DNA of 64,000 nt, from NCBI GenBank assembly GCA_023423895.1, contig JAFAER010000057.1, forward strand, positions 1-64,000. The letters run 5' to 3'. Shown here piece by piece: positions 17,234 through 25,412 of the stretch. Within the stretch, counting starts at the first letter, position 1, and every line of letters begins with the position of its first letter. The notes beneath the pieces were generated by a model that did no database searches, had not been told where the DNA came from, and saw nothing but the letters and a program-made list of their open reading frames with translations. Made by a program: the position numbers and the translations under genes. Source of the stretch: Pseudomonadota bacterium (GTDB lineage: Bacteria > Myxococcota_A > Polyangia > Polyangiales > Polyangiaceae).

Positions 17234-18316
17234 TCACGGATTGAGCGTGTTCCCCGCCGAGGGCCCATCCATCCAGACGTTGCCGCTCCACTCGTTGCCG
17301 CTTCCCGTCTTCCAGTACGCGACGGGGCCGTAGGAGCCGCTCTTCGCGAAGTAACGCGTCGAGAACTTGTTGTTCACGACCCTCACGTTCGACGACCCCG
17401 GATCAGGCCCGTAGACAGTGTAGCCACCTCCCGCGAGCACGTTGTCTTCGACGAGGATGTTCGTGGAAGGAGCGCTCGCGCCGATGAAGACGGCCGCCGT
17501 CTGGCCCTGCGCATTGAGGATCGTGTTGTGACGGACGGTGACGTTCTTGCTTCCGAGCTCGCACCCGTCGTTGTGCGACCCAGGACCCGAGCCGAGATCG
17601 TGGATGTACGAATCCGTCATCGTCGAGTTCGAGCCGAGCTTGATGCCGTCCCCCGCTCCAGAGCAGTTCAGGCGGCGGATCGTCATGTTGCTGCCACCGA
17701 CGCACGCCTGCGAGTTCACGGTACCGACGATCGTGGTGTCCTCGACGACCCCGCCCTTGCCGTCGAACAGGATCGGCCAATAGCCGCCCGTGGTGATCTT
17801 CACGTTCCGGATCGTCACGTTGTCCGCGTAGACGCGGATCGCTCCCTTCAGGTCGATGTTCTCGAGGATCGTCCCGTTCACGTTGACCGTGATGTCGCCG
17901 GAGCGTGGTGTGAGCGTTCCCTTGGCTCCCGTGTTCGTCCCGTCCGGATAGCTCGACGGAGTACCGCCGGGAGGTGGCGGCGACGGGTCGCCACTGGGAG
18001 GCGGCGTCGACGGGTCTCCGCTGGGAGGCGGTGTCGACGGGTCATCGACGGGGGGCGGTGTCGACGGACCTCCTGTGGGTGCGGGCGGCGGCGTTGGACG
18101 AGGCCCCTTGCAGTGTCCCCACCGGTGGCAGCGGCGAAGCTCCTCGCTCGACGACTCGAATCCGATCGCGTCCTCGTCTTCCAGTCCCTCCTCGCTGCAA
18201 CCCGTCAGTGCGACGAAGCCCAGGATCATTGCGGCCACCGCGCCGAACCCAGCGGCGGTTCGGCGGTGGGCGAAACGGTCCATCGAGCGCGTCGTGTCCT
18301 TGGTCGGGGTGTGCAT
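17234..18316 (-). CDS. Right-handed beta-helix (pectate-lyase-like) lipoprotein, copy 2
   Basis: 360 residues from ATG 18316, which has GAGGAGG 11 bases upstream; ATG 18340 lies before that site and ATG 18283 is a shorter alternative. Signal with lipobox VALTGC. It differs from copy 1 in its linker, which has Pro-rich tandem repeats (about four DPSTPPPSG-like units), and is almost the same from SYPDGTNTGAKGTLTPRSGD onward. Helix strands and the two Cys are conserved. It is first in a row of three minus-strand lipoprotein genes (copy 2, the unknown lipoprotein, copy 1), which may be one transcript. Confidence 0.82.
   Translation of the reverse strand: MHTPTKDTTRSMDRFAHRRTAAGFGAVAAMILGFVALTGCSEEGLEDEDAIGFESSSEELRRCHRWGHCKGPRPTPPPAPTGGPSTPPPVDDPSTPPPSGDPSTPPPSGDPSPPPPGGTPSSYPDGTNTGAKGTLTPRSGDITVNVNGTILENIDLKGAIRVYADNVTIRNVKITTGGYWPILFDGKGGVVEDTTIVGTVNSQACVGGSNMTIRRLNCSGAGDGIKLGSNSTMTDSYIHDLGSGPGSHNDGCELGSKNVTVRHNTILNAQGQTAAVFIGASAPSTNILVEDNVLAGGGYTVYGPDPGSSNVRVVNNKFSTRYFAKSGSYGPVAYWKTGSGNEWSGNVWMDGPSAGNTLNP
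17241..17940. repeat. 700-bp direct repeat, unit 2 (partner 14791-15490)
   Basis: Second member of the direct repeat. Recombination between the two units would delete or duplicate the intervening 1.4-kb lipoprotein gene. Confidence 0.9.
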
Positions 18317-18513
18317 TTGCGTGGTTGCCTCCTCGGCCACGCCTTACGCACGCCTCGGGCCACGATGCCGCGAAGTGATTTCCGATAGTTGGGCGGGCTT
18401 GGTCTTCAACCGCCGGTTGAAACCGACCCCCGCTGCATCTCCATGCCGTCCTCGATCGAGGCGCAGCCGAGCGAGGAGCAGCGCCTGAGACCGGTCCTCG
18501 GCAAGCGGGACGG

Positions 18514-19473
18514 TCAGGCGCTTCTCGCTGCGCGCAAGAGCCTCTCTGCGGTGCTGCGCAGATGTTCGGCCAGCTCCGCGGGCTCCTGGATCTCGAACTC
18601 GACGTCGAGCGTCGCCACGTACAGGCCGAGATGGGCGAGGGAGTGTCCTCCCGTGACCAGCAGACAGCGGTTGGCATCCAGCGGCGTGAGAGATCCGGCC
18701 AGCGGCGAGACCTTCTGCAGGATCTCCTCGTACGGCGCGTGGAGGATCACCTTGGCTCGATGCGCGTACACCGTCGAGCCCACCGACCGGGCGACATACC
18801 GGGCGACGCTGCCTTCCGGGATGGGCCGCGGCACGAAGCGGCGATGCGTGCTCGCGCAGCGCACGATGCGATCGAGCCGGAACGTTCTCCAGTCCTCGCG
18901 ACCGAGATCCCACGCGGCGAGATACCAGCGGTTGCCTGCGTGGACGAGGCCGTGCGGCTCCACCTCGCGCTCGCTATTCGCAGCCTTGCTGTCGCCGTAA
19001 CGGAGCGAGACGCGCTCCTGATCGCGGCACGCGCTCGCCAGCGTGGTCAGGCATTCTGCATCGACCACGGGCCCTGTCATCTGCAGCCGCGAGACGGCCC
19101 CGTGCAGCGCCTTCACTCGCTTCCGCAGCCGCGCCGGCAGCACTTGTTCCAGCTTCGTCAGCGCACGCACCGCTGCCTCTTCGACCCCCGTCACGGTGCC
19201 CGCAGCTGCGTTGCGTAGGCCGAGCGCCACGGCGAGCGCTTCGTCGTCGTCGAGCAAGAGGGGCGGAAGCGAGGCGCCCGCACCGAGCCGATAGCCGCCG
19301 GCGACGCCGGACGTCGCATCGACGGGATACCCGAGCTCACGCAGCCGGTCGACGTCCCGACGCACGGTGCGCTCGGTGATCTCGAGGCGCTCGGCGAGCT
19401 CGCGCCCGGACCAGAAGCCGCGTGCCTGCAGCAGCGAGAGCAGGCGAAGCAGACGAGCAGACGTGAGCAGCAT
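18514..19473 (-). CDS. HTH/WYL-domain transcriptional regulator (YafY-like)
   Basis: 319 residues from ATG 19473 (MLLTSARLLRLLSLLQ); the longer frame would include the operator. N-terminal winged helix (FWSGRELAERLEITERTVRR, then DVDRLRELGYPVDA) is followed by a WYL domain (about 135-215: GLVHAGNRWYLAAWDLGRED, THEN TFRLDRI) and a WCX-type C-terminal extension. WYL domains sense ligands, often nucleic-acid fragments. Regulators of this layout frequently sit divergent from the gene they control; here that is the GST at 19581. A perfect 10-bp inverted repeat lies in between, so autoregulation plus control of the GST is likely. Confidence 0.88.
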   Translation of the reverse strand: MLLTSARLLRLLSLLQARGFWSGRELAERLEITERTVRRDVDRLRELGYPVDATSGVAGGYRLGAGASLPPLLLDDDEALAVALGLRNAAAGTVTGVEEAAVRALTKLEQVLPARLRKRVKALHGAVSRLQMTGPVVDAECLTTLASACRDQERVSLRYGDSKAANSEREVEPHGLVHAGNRWYLAAWDLGREDWRTFRLDRIVRCASTHRRFVPRPIPEGSVARYVARSVGSTVYAHRAKVILHAPYEEILQKVSPLAGSLTPLDANRCLLVTGGHSLAHLGLYVATLDVEFEIQEPAELAEHLRSTAERLLRAARSA

Positions 19474-19490
19474 TTCGACAGCATCCTCTA

Positions 19491-19517
19491 CATCGCGGAC
19501 CGTATCTGTCCGCGATG
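19491..19517. promoter_or_regulatory. Probable operator between the WYL regulator and the GST
   Basis: Perfect inverted repeat CATCGCGGAC (19491-19500) and GTCCGCGATG (19508-19517) with a 7-base spacer CGTATCT. It is 18 bases upstream of the regulator ATG and 64 bases upstream of the GST ATG, a position suited to control both promoters. The centre on the minus strand, GGACAGATACGGTCC, resembles the GACA-N-TGTC type of site of YafY-like regulators (family knowledge, hedged). Confidence 0.7.
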
Positions 19518-19580
19518 CAACATACCGTCCAGGACATCGAAGCACGAGCACCGTGCCTCGATTCCAACCAGGAGAACCGC

Positions 19581-20195
19581 ATGTCCATCGTGTTCCACAC
19601 CGCTCCGTTTTCGAGCGCAGGTCCCGTCGCCGTCGTCCTCGCCGAGCTCGAGATCCCGCACGAGCGCGTGGTGCTCGACCTCGCCAAGGGCGATCAGAAG
19701 AAGCCCGAGCACCTCGCCCTGAACCCGAACGGCAAGGTGCCCACCCTCGTCGTGGACGGCACCCCCATGTTCGAGGCTCTGGCGATCATGCAGTGGCTCG
19801 GCGATCGCTACGGCGTGCAGCGCGGGATGTGGCCCAGCGCCGATTCGCCGGCGCGTCTACGAGCGCTGTCGTGGACCACGTGGGGGTACGTGACCTACGG
19901 AGGGGCGCTCCAGCGCCTCGTGCAGACCGGCTCGGATCGCTATCCGACGCTGAAGAGCGAGGTGCACGCCGCGGCAGCACTCGAGGAGCTGAAACATCTG
20001 CTCGACGTGCTGGAGACGCAGCTGAAGAAGGCTCCGTTCTTGCTCGGCGAGACCGTGTCGATCGCCGATCTGATCCTCGCGTGTGTGCTCGGATACGGCG
20101 CGTATTGCGGCGCATCGTTCGACGGTCATGCAGCGATCGCCGCGTGGATGAAGCGCGTGGGGGAGCGCCCCTCGATGCAGAGTCAGAACAGCTGA
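19581..20195 (+). CDS. Glutathione S-transferase family protein
   Basis: 204 residues from ATG 19581, which has AGGAG seven bases upstream. The earlier ATG at 19515 lies inside the operator and is rejected. N-terminal thioredoxin-like domain (1-80) with SSAGPVAVVLAELE at the catalytic-loop position, the cis-Pro motif KVPTLVVDG and FEALAI for the glutathione gamma-glutamyl site. The C-terminal helical domain (90-200) contains LLGETVSIADLILACVLGY, the conserved N-capping box region. Class cannot be set from sequence alone. Likely a detoxifying conjugase or peroxidase under control of the WYL regulator. Confidence 0.9.
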   Translation: MSIVFHTAPFSSAGPVAVVLAELEIPHERVVLDLAKGDQKKPEHLALNPNGKVPTLVVDGTPMFEALAIMQWLGDRYGVQRGMWPSADSPARLRALSWTTWGYVTYGGALQRLVQTGSDRYPTLKSEVHAAAALEELKHLLDVLETQLKKAPFLLGETVSIADLILACVLGYGAYCGASFDGHAAIAAWMKRVGERPSMQSQNS

Positions 20196-20368
20196 GCCGG
20201 CGCTGATCCGCATCGCGGCGTTGCGGCAAGTTCCGCTCGCCGCGTGCCTCGGGCTCGCGGGCGACCTCTGTCGGACGGCGGCGGAGCACCGATTCGCTCG
20301 AGAGCATCGCAAATCAGGGCGATTCGAGAACGGCGACGTCGCGGGGACGCGGTGGCGGAGAGGAGACG

Positions 20369-21922
20369 TCAGAGGCACCCGTCCTTGATGTGACGGACCC
20401 CTCGGGCGTCCTCCTCGTACGGAGGATTGCAGTTTGGCCTTCGGGTGGGACGGCCGACAGGCGCAGCGCTACGCGTGGGAGGCGCTCGGCGTCCGGTTGC
20501 GACGCCTCGCGGCGGGGGCGGAGAGACGGGCGTGTCGGTCGGCGCGGCCGGCGCGGTCGGCGTCGTCGCGATCGACGACGGCGTGGCAGAAGCGACAGCT
20601 GCGCCCGCCGCTTCGAGCATCGGCGTCGGAGGACCAGCGCTCTCCGCGCTCGACGCACTCTCGCCGCTCTCCGCACGCTCGCCGCTCGACGCACGCGTGC
20701 TGTCCGCGCTCGCACGATGACGGGTCACGATCAACACGCTGACCACCACGAGCCCGACCGCTCCCATCACGCCCAGCAGCGCGATCACGCCGCGCCGACG
20801 CGGCTCGTCCCTGAGACCGCGACCGACGACGCGCTCCTCCGCCGGCGCACGGGCCATCGCTGGCGCTGCGCCCGCCGTCTCCGTCACGAGCTCGTCGTTC
20901 ACGGCCCGCGGAGGCAGCAGATGCCGTCCCGTGAGCGTCGGCACTCCGCTCGCGCGCTCCATCGCGGCGACGTAGTGGGCGCGCGCCTCGACCGCCTCCG
21001 CCGCGACGTCGCGGACCCAGTCGCCGACCTCACGGGGGAGCGCCGGTGAGGTCGCTCTCTCGAGCGCCCTGGCCATCTCGTCCGCCGACGCGAAGCGTGA
21101 TTCCGGGTCGCGACTCAGACCGCGGAGGACGATCTCGCTCAGTGCATCGGGCACGTCGGGCGCGAGGCGTGTCGGAGGCACCACGACGCCGGCCAGGACC
21201 TTCGCCATCGATGCCGGCTCGTTGGCGGCTTCGAACAGCTGCTCTCCGGTGAGGAGCTCCCAGAGGACGACCGACAGCGCATAGACGTCCGTGCGCGGCG
21301 TCACCGGCTCCTCCCTGAGCTGCTCGGGCGCCATGTAACGGATCTTGCCCTTCAGCCCTCCGCTGCGCGTCGTCTGTGCAACGGAGGTCGCCTTCGCGAT
21401 CCCGAAGTCGAGCACGCGCGCGAGGCCGTCGGTGCCGACGAGCACGTTCTGAGGCGAGACATCGCGATGGACGATGCCGAGCGGCTCGCCGTCGGGCCCA
21501 TTCGCCGCATGGGCCGCGTGGAGACCGTAGAGCGCGTCGGCGGCGACGCGCACGGCGACGGCGATGGGGATCCGCCGACCGCGTTTCGCAGCCGCTCTTC
21601 GAAGACCCGCGAGCGATTCGCCGGCCACGTACTCCATGACGAGGAGCAGCTCACCACCTTCCGCGAGCGCGTCGAGCGTCGCGACGACGTTGGGGTGGCG
21701 GATCCGCGCCGCGAGCCGCCCTTCGTCGAGGAACATCTTCGCGAAGTCCGGAAGCTTCGCGACGTGCTCGTGGAGTCGCTTGATCGCCACGACCCTGGCG
21801 AACCCCTGCTCGCCCACGAGTCGCCCGAAATGGACCGCACCCATTCCGCCCGACGCGAGCTCGCCGAACATCTCATATCGACCGATCCGGCGTTCGCACT
21901 GGGCGGTGGGCCGGTCGGTCAT
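20369..21922 (-). CDS. Membrane Ser/Thr protein kinase (Hanks type)
   Basis: 517 residues. Kinase domain at about 16-285 with every key element: ELASGGMGAVHFG loop, Lys48 (VVAIKRLH), catalytic HRDVSPQN (152-159), DFG (172-174) and YMAPEQL. A single transmembrane helix (VIALLGVMGAVGLVVVSVLI) lies at about 385-406. The rest is an Ala/Ser/Pro/Thr-rich outside region ending in a short Cys-containing tail (NCNPPYEEDARGVRHIKDGC). It is therefore a PknB-like receptor layout but without PASTA repeats. It diverges, with only 17 bases between start codons, from an FHA-domain sigma-54 activator. The FHA domain reads phosphothreonine, so the two are very probably kinase and effector. Confidence 0.95.
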   Translation of the reverse strand: MTDRPTAQCERRIGRYEMFGELASGGMGAVHFGRLVGEQGFARVVAIKRLHEHVAKLPDFAKMFLDEGRLAARIRHPNVVATLDALAEGGELLLVMEYVAGESLAGLRRAAAKRGRRIPIAVAVRVAADALYGLHAAHAANGPDGEPLGIVHRDVSPQNVLVGTDGLARVLDFGIAKATSVAQTTRSGGLKGKIRYMAPEQLREEPVTPRTDVYALSVVLWELLTGEQLFEAANEPASMAKVLAGVVVPPTRLAPDVPDALSEIVLRGLSRDPESRFASADEMARALERATSPALPREVGDWVRDVAAEAVEARAHYVAAMERASGVPTLTGRHLLPPRAVNDELVTETAGAAPAMARAPAEERVVGRGLRDEPRRRGVIALLGVMGAVGLVVVSVLIVTRHRASADSTRASSGERAESGESASSAESAGPPTPMLEAAGAAVASATPSSIATTPTAPAAPTDTPVSPPPPRGVATGRRAPPTRSAAPVGRPTRRPNCNPPYEEDARGVRHIKDGCL

Positions 21923-21939
21923 CGTTTAAGCTTACCCGA
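21923..21939. promoter_or_regulatory. 17-bp divergent spacer between kinase and activator
   Basis: Only 17 bases (containing TTTAAGCTTA, the AT-richest patch here) separate the ATG of the kinase (21922, minus) from the ATG of the activator (21940, plus). Each promoter must therefore overlap the coding sequence of the other gene, or one or both messages are leaderless. Neither start has a visible Shine-Dalgarno site in the spacer. Confidence 0.5.
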
Positions 21940-23295
21940 ATGAGCTCGAAGGTCGGCAACCCCACGCTCACGTCGATTCGCGCCGACGCCGTCGAATTGC
22001 CGGCGCTGCGCGTCGTCCTCCTCGAGAGCGCGTCGCAGGCGATGCGAGGTGTGCCCCTCGAGCTCGCTCCGGTGGTCGTCGGGACCGGGGAGGCCTGCGA
22101 TCTGGTCGTCGTCGACCGCCGCGTCTCGCGGCGTCATTGCGAAATATCGCTCACCCACGAGGGCGTCGTCCTCCGCGATCTGGGCAGCAAGAACGGGACC
22201 TTCGTCGGCGGGCTCGCCGTTCGCGAAGTCCTCTTGCCACCGGACGTGACCGTTACCGTGGGCGACACGCGGCTGATGGTGCGCGTCGTCGGAGCGCCCT
22301 CGGTGCTCGCTCTCTGGCCGACACCGCAATTCGGGAGCGCGCTCGGCGGAAGCATCGCGATGCGGTCGTTGTTTGCGACCCTCGCGCGAGCCGCGAAGAC
22401 CGACGAGACGATCCTCCTCGAAGGGGAGTCGGGGACCGGGAAGGAGGTGCTGGCACGCTCCATCCACGCTCTGAGCCCGCGCGCTGGAGGCCCCTTCACC
22501 GTGCTCGACTGCGCTGGGCTCGCACCGAGCCTCGTCGAGGCGGAGCTCTTCGGCAGCATGCGCGGCGCGTTCACGGGTGCCGACCTCGATCGCCCCGGCA
22601 TCTTCGCGGAGGCTCACGGCGGTACCCTGTTCATCGACGAGCTCGGCGAGCTCCCCATCGACGTGCAGCCCAAGCTGCTTCGCGCGCTCGAGACGCGGAA
22701 GTATCGCCCCGTCGGCGCGAGCGATTGGCGCCCGTTCGACGTTCGCATCGTCGCTGCGACCCACCGCGATCTGCGCCAGGCCGTAGCGAAAGGCACGTTC
22801 CGTGACGACCTCTTCTATCGGCTCGCGGTCGTCGCGGCTCGTGTCCCCGCGCTTCGCGAACGACGCGACGACATCGAGTTGCTCGTCGAACACTTCCTCG
22901 CCGCGCAGCGACCTCCCCGCTCGCTGCACGATCTCCCGCCGAACATGATGGCGATGCTCCGAGCGCACGATTACCCGGGGAATGTGCGAGAGCTCCGCAA
23001 CGTCCTCGCGCGCCTGACGGTCTTTCCCGAGATGGGCCTCGAGGCCTTCGACGGGGCCGTGCCGGCGGCGACCGAAGGCGCCGCTGCGCGCGACCCCTGG
23101 GCCCCCTGGCTCGGGATGGAGTTGCGCGCCGCGCGTGAGCAGCTCGTCGAGCGCTTCGAGGCGAGCTACCTCATGGCGCACCAGCGCGCGTGTGGCGGCA
23201 ACGTCGCGCGCATGGCCGAGGTCGCCGGAGTCTCGAAGCAGATGATCTATCGCCTGCTCGAACGCCACGGCATTCGGCCTCGCAGCAGCGGGTGA
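21940..23295 (+). CDS. Sigma-54-dependent transcriptional activator with N-terminal FHA domain
   Basis: 451 residues. FHA domain at about 40-100 with the diagnostic SRRH and SKNGTF motifs, in place of a receiver domain. AAA+ domain (about 130-360): Walker A GESGTGKE, GAFTGA sigma-54 contact loop intact, Walker B TLFIDE and R-finger region (RDDLFYRLAV). The C-terminal Fis-type HTH (NVARMAEVAGVSKQMIYRLL) is complete. It should bind upstream enhancers and drive sigma-54 RNA polymerase after its FHA domain engages a phosphothreonine ligand. FHA-EBPs of this form are typical of myxobacteria. The partner kinase is divergent at 21922. It ends 12 bases before the converging PEGA-like gene. Confidence 0.95.
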   Translation: MSSKVGNPTLTSIRADAVELPALRVVLLESASQAMRGVPLELAPVVVGTGEACDLVVVDRRVSRRHCEISLTHEGVVLRDLGSKNGTFVGGLAVREVLLPPDVTVTVGDTRLMVRVVGAPSVLALWPTPQFGSALGGSIAMRSLFATLARAAKTDETILLEGESGTGKEVLARSIHALSPRAGGPFTVLDCAGLAPSLVEAELFGSMRGAFTGADLDRPGIFAEAHGGTLFIDELGELPIDVQPKLLRALETRKYRPVGASDWRPFDVRIVAATHRDLRQAVAKGTFRDDLFYRLAVVAARVPALRERRDDIELLVEHFLAAQRPPRSLHDLPPNMMAMLRAHDYPGNVRELRNVLARLTVFPEMGLEAFDGAVPAATEGAAARDPWAPWLGMELRAAREQLVERFEASYLMAHQRACGGNVARMAEVAGVSKQMIYRLLERHGIRPRSSG

Positions 23296-23307
23296 CCCGA
23301 CCGCGCT

Positions 23308-24204
23308 TCAGGGAAAGCGCAGCGTGCCGACGGCTGCGCCGCCGCCGGGAATCGGAACGAGCGACGCGGCCGCACGCATCGCCCCTCGAGCCGGATGCGC
23401 GTCCCGCGGCCAGAACACGAACGCGAGCGCGAGCGCGGCGGCCCCGACGCCAGCCGTGATCGCCGAAGCGGTCCACAGCGTCCGGATCGGATCTGCCGCG
23501 GCGGGATCACACGCTGGCGAACATGTGTCCGCGAGCTCGGAACGATCGAGATGGCCTTTCACCGCGAGGCCCGAGGCGAGCGCCAGCGCGGCAAGCCCAA
23601 CGCCACCGAAGACATACGAGGGGACCCGTGACGGCCGAGAGCCGTCGTCGGTAGCGAGTCCGACCTCCGATGCGCCACCCGTCGAAGGGGTCGGCCCTCG
23701 CCGCGATTCACTGATCGTGACGACGACCTCGCGCTCGCGCTCTCCCGGCTCGAGGTTCACGCGCACGTCGACGGGAGTGAAGCCCGCGCGCTCGAAGCGG
23801 AAGGAATGTATTCCGGGGTCCACCGAGACCGCGGTGAGCGGCAGTGGATCCGCGAGAAGTTGTCCGTCGACGAGGACGCGCACGTCGTCGAGACGCTCGC
23901 CATTCGCGCCGCGTGCACCGAGTCGAACCGTCGGGAGCAGCGCCTCGACCTCCTTCGACCATCGGTCACAGTCCGTCGCGAACGGTGGCGGGCACGCCTC
24001 GCTACACACCCGCAGAGCAACGCGAGCCTGGGAGGGCTGGCCTTCGAGCTTGAGCTGCTGGCCCCGCTCGTACGCTGCACGGCAGCGCAGCTTCGCCTCT
24101 TCGTTCGGTGGGTCGGCGGCGAAGGCTACCTGCGCATCTGTGGAAGAGACGAAAGAGACGAAAGAGATGACCGCGATGGCCGCGACGCGCAGACGACCTC
24201 CCAC
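23308..24204 (-). CDS. PEGA-like domain membrane protein
   Basis: 298 residues from GTG 24204, picked because it begins a signal peptide (VGGRLRVAAIAVISFVSFVS...AFA); the frame upstream has no signal and would cross the neighbouring gene. Residues about 30-80 have the myxobacterial 'EAKLRCRAAYERGQQLKLEG' helical motif with Cys pairs (RVCSEACPPPFATDC). A PEGA-like beta domain follows (VLVDGQLLADPLP, then PGIHSFRFERAGF). Two transmembrane helices (YVFGGVGLAALALASGLAV and SAITAGVGAAALALAFVFW) flank a short Cys loop. Such proteins commonly accompany Ser/Thr kinases; this one converges on the activator with a 12-base gap. The signal peptide contains a 9-bp repeat (Ser-Phe-Val units) near 24147-24170. 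Confidence 0.75.
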   Translation of the reverse strand: MGGRLRVAAIAVISFVSFVSSTDAQVAFAADPPNEEAKLRCRAAYERGQQLKLEGQPSQARVALRVCSEACPPPFATDCDRWSKEVEALLPTVRLGARGANGERLDDVRVLVDGQLLADPLPLTAVSVDPGIHSFRFERAGFTPVDVRVNLEPGEREREVVVTISESRRGPTPSTGGASEVGLATDDGSRPSRVPSYVFGGVGLAALALASGLAVKGHLDRSELADTCSPACDPAAADPIRTLWTASAITAGVGAAALALAFVFWPRDAHPARGAMRAAASLVPIPGGGAAVGTLRFP

Positions 24205-24252
24205 CCCGCGATTTTGACACAGCCGTGTGGAGCCCGGTGTAGAAACGAGAGG

Positions 24253-25053
24253 GTGCTCGCCTCCGGTCGACGGCTCTTCGCCGTCGTGCTCTCCGGTCTC
24301 CTCGCTGCGTGTGCGCTCGAAGAGCTCTCGCGCGAGTTCGGCCGCGATCGCGACGGAGGAGAGCCGAGCGACGACGCAGGAATGACGGGCGAAGGCGCGG
24401 CGCCTGCGGGCCCGTTCTGCTCGAGTCGCCAGCCCGCACCGTTCTTCTGCGACGACTTCGACCAATCGCCGCCGCTCGGTCTCTGGACCCGAACGGAGGC
24501 CAGCGGCGGTACGCTCCGCGTCGACACCTCGGATGCCGTGTCGCGTCCTGGCTCGCTCCTCGTGACGATCCCGGCGACGACGAATCCGCCGCCGATCGCC
24601 TTCTTGAGCAAAGAGACCTCAGGTCCCGTGACGGAGGTGACCTTCTCGTTCGACCTCAAGACCGACGACCTGAGCGGCGAGCCCGAGCGCAGTCCATCCT
24701 GCGTGATCGAGGCGGACGGCCACGCAGCGCGCCTCATGCTCGCCAGCCCGACCGTCTTCAACGAGATCGCCTTCGATGGGTCCGGCAAGGTCGTGTCGTC
24801 CGCAGACGCGCCGCCAAGCCCCGGCATTCCGGCCGGAGAGTGGACGCACGTGGAGCTCCACATCGTGCTCTCACCAAGCCCGCGCGCCACCGTGAAGATC
24901 GGAAGCGTCGTCGCCGCGGACGTCGCGCTGAGCTCGGGTTGGCATCGAGCGCGCGTCATCGCGCGCCTCGGTATCTATTATGCGGAGACGCCGACGAACG
25001 GCTGGACCGCGCGCTTCGACAACGCCGTCCTCGACACGCGTGACGCACGTTGA
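24253..25053 (+). CDS. LamG-like lipoprotein, function unknown
   Basis: 266 residues from GTG 24253, which begins a lipoprotein signal (VLASGRRLFAVVLSGLLAAC). AGAGG abuts the start; an in-frame TTG slightly upstream is a weaker option. After an Asp/Gly linker, the domain FFCDDFDQSPPLGLWTRT... to ...WTHVELHIVLSPS, then NGWTARFDNAVLDTR has the jelly-roll pattern of LamG/concanavalin-like carbohydrate-binding proteins (inference from strand pattern). It diverges from the PEGA-like gene with 48 bases between starts. Confidence 0.75.
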   Translation: MLASGRRLFAVVLSGLLAACALEELSREFGRDRDGGEPSDDAGMTGEGAAPAGPFCSSRQPAPFFCDDFDQSPPLGLWTRTEASGGTLRVDTSDAVSRPGSLLVTIPATTNPPPIAFLSKETSGPVTEVTFSFDLKTDDLSGEPERSPSCVIEADGHAARLMLASPTVFNEIAFDGSGKVVSSADAPPSPGIPAGEWTHVELHIVLSPSPRATVKIGSVVAADVALSSGWHRARVIARLGIYYAETPTNGWTARFDNAVLDTRDAR

Positions 25054-25120
25054 CGTCGAGCATCTTTCCCTCGGGACTGGGGAGACGTCACCGGGCCGCA
25101 GCCCTGCGTTCGCGAAGGAC

Positions 25121-25375
25121 TGGATGGACGGGACCATCCGGATGCCATCACTACTCCATTGGTGGATGGACGAGGTCGAGTCCGACATGTCCGTCCACCC
25201 AGCGACTGGTTGGCCGCGGCTATGCATGGCCGCGAAGGCGCTCGTCGCTGGGTGGCGGGTGACGCCCACGCGCCACCAATGAACGCGAACCGGATGGACG
25301 GTGGCCGCCAGCAGCTCTCCCTTCGATCCGACCGGGTGGACGGCCATGATTCACCTGCCACTGAGTGGATGGACG
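25121..25375. repeat. Six TGG(A/G)TGGACG-type decamers upstream of the MerR gene
   Basis: The 359 bases between 25053 and 25413 have no gene but hold decamers at 25121, 25163, 25291 (first base C), 25333 (CGGGTGGACG) and 25366, plus one on the other strand at 25192-25201. Two neighbouring pairs have exactly 42-base spacing, four helical turns. They could be binding sites for the MerR-type protein encoded downstream. In one frame they read Trp-Met-Asp, so remnant coding sequence is an alternative. Confidence 0.55.
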
Positions 25376-25412
25376 TACTGGCCGCGAGCGATGGTGCCGC
25401 TACGCTCACCGG

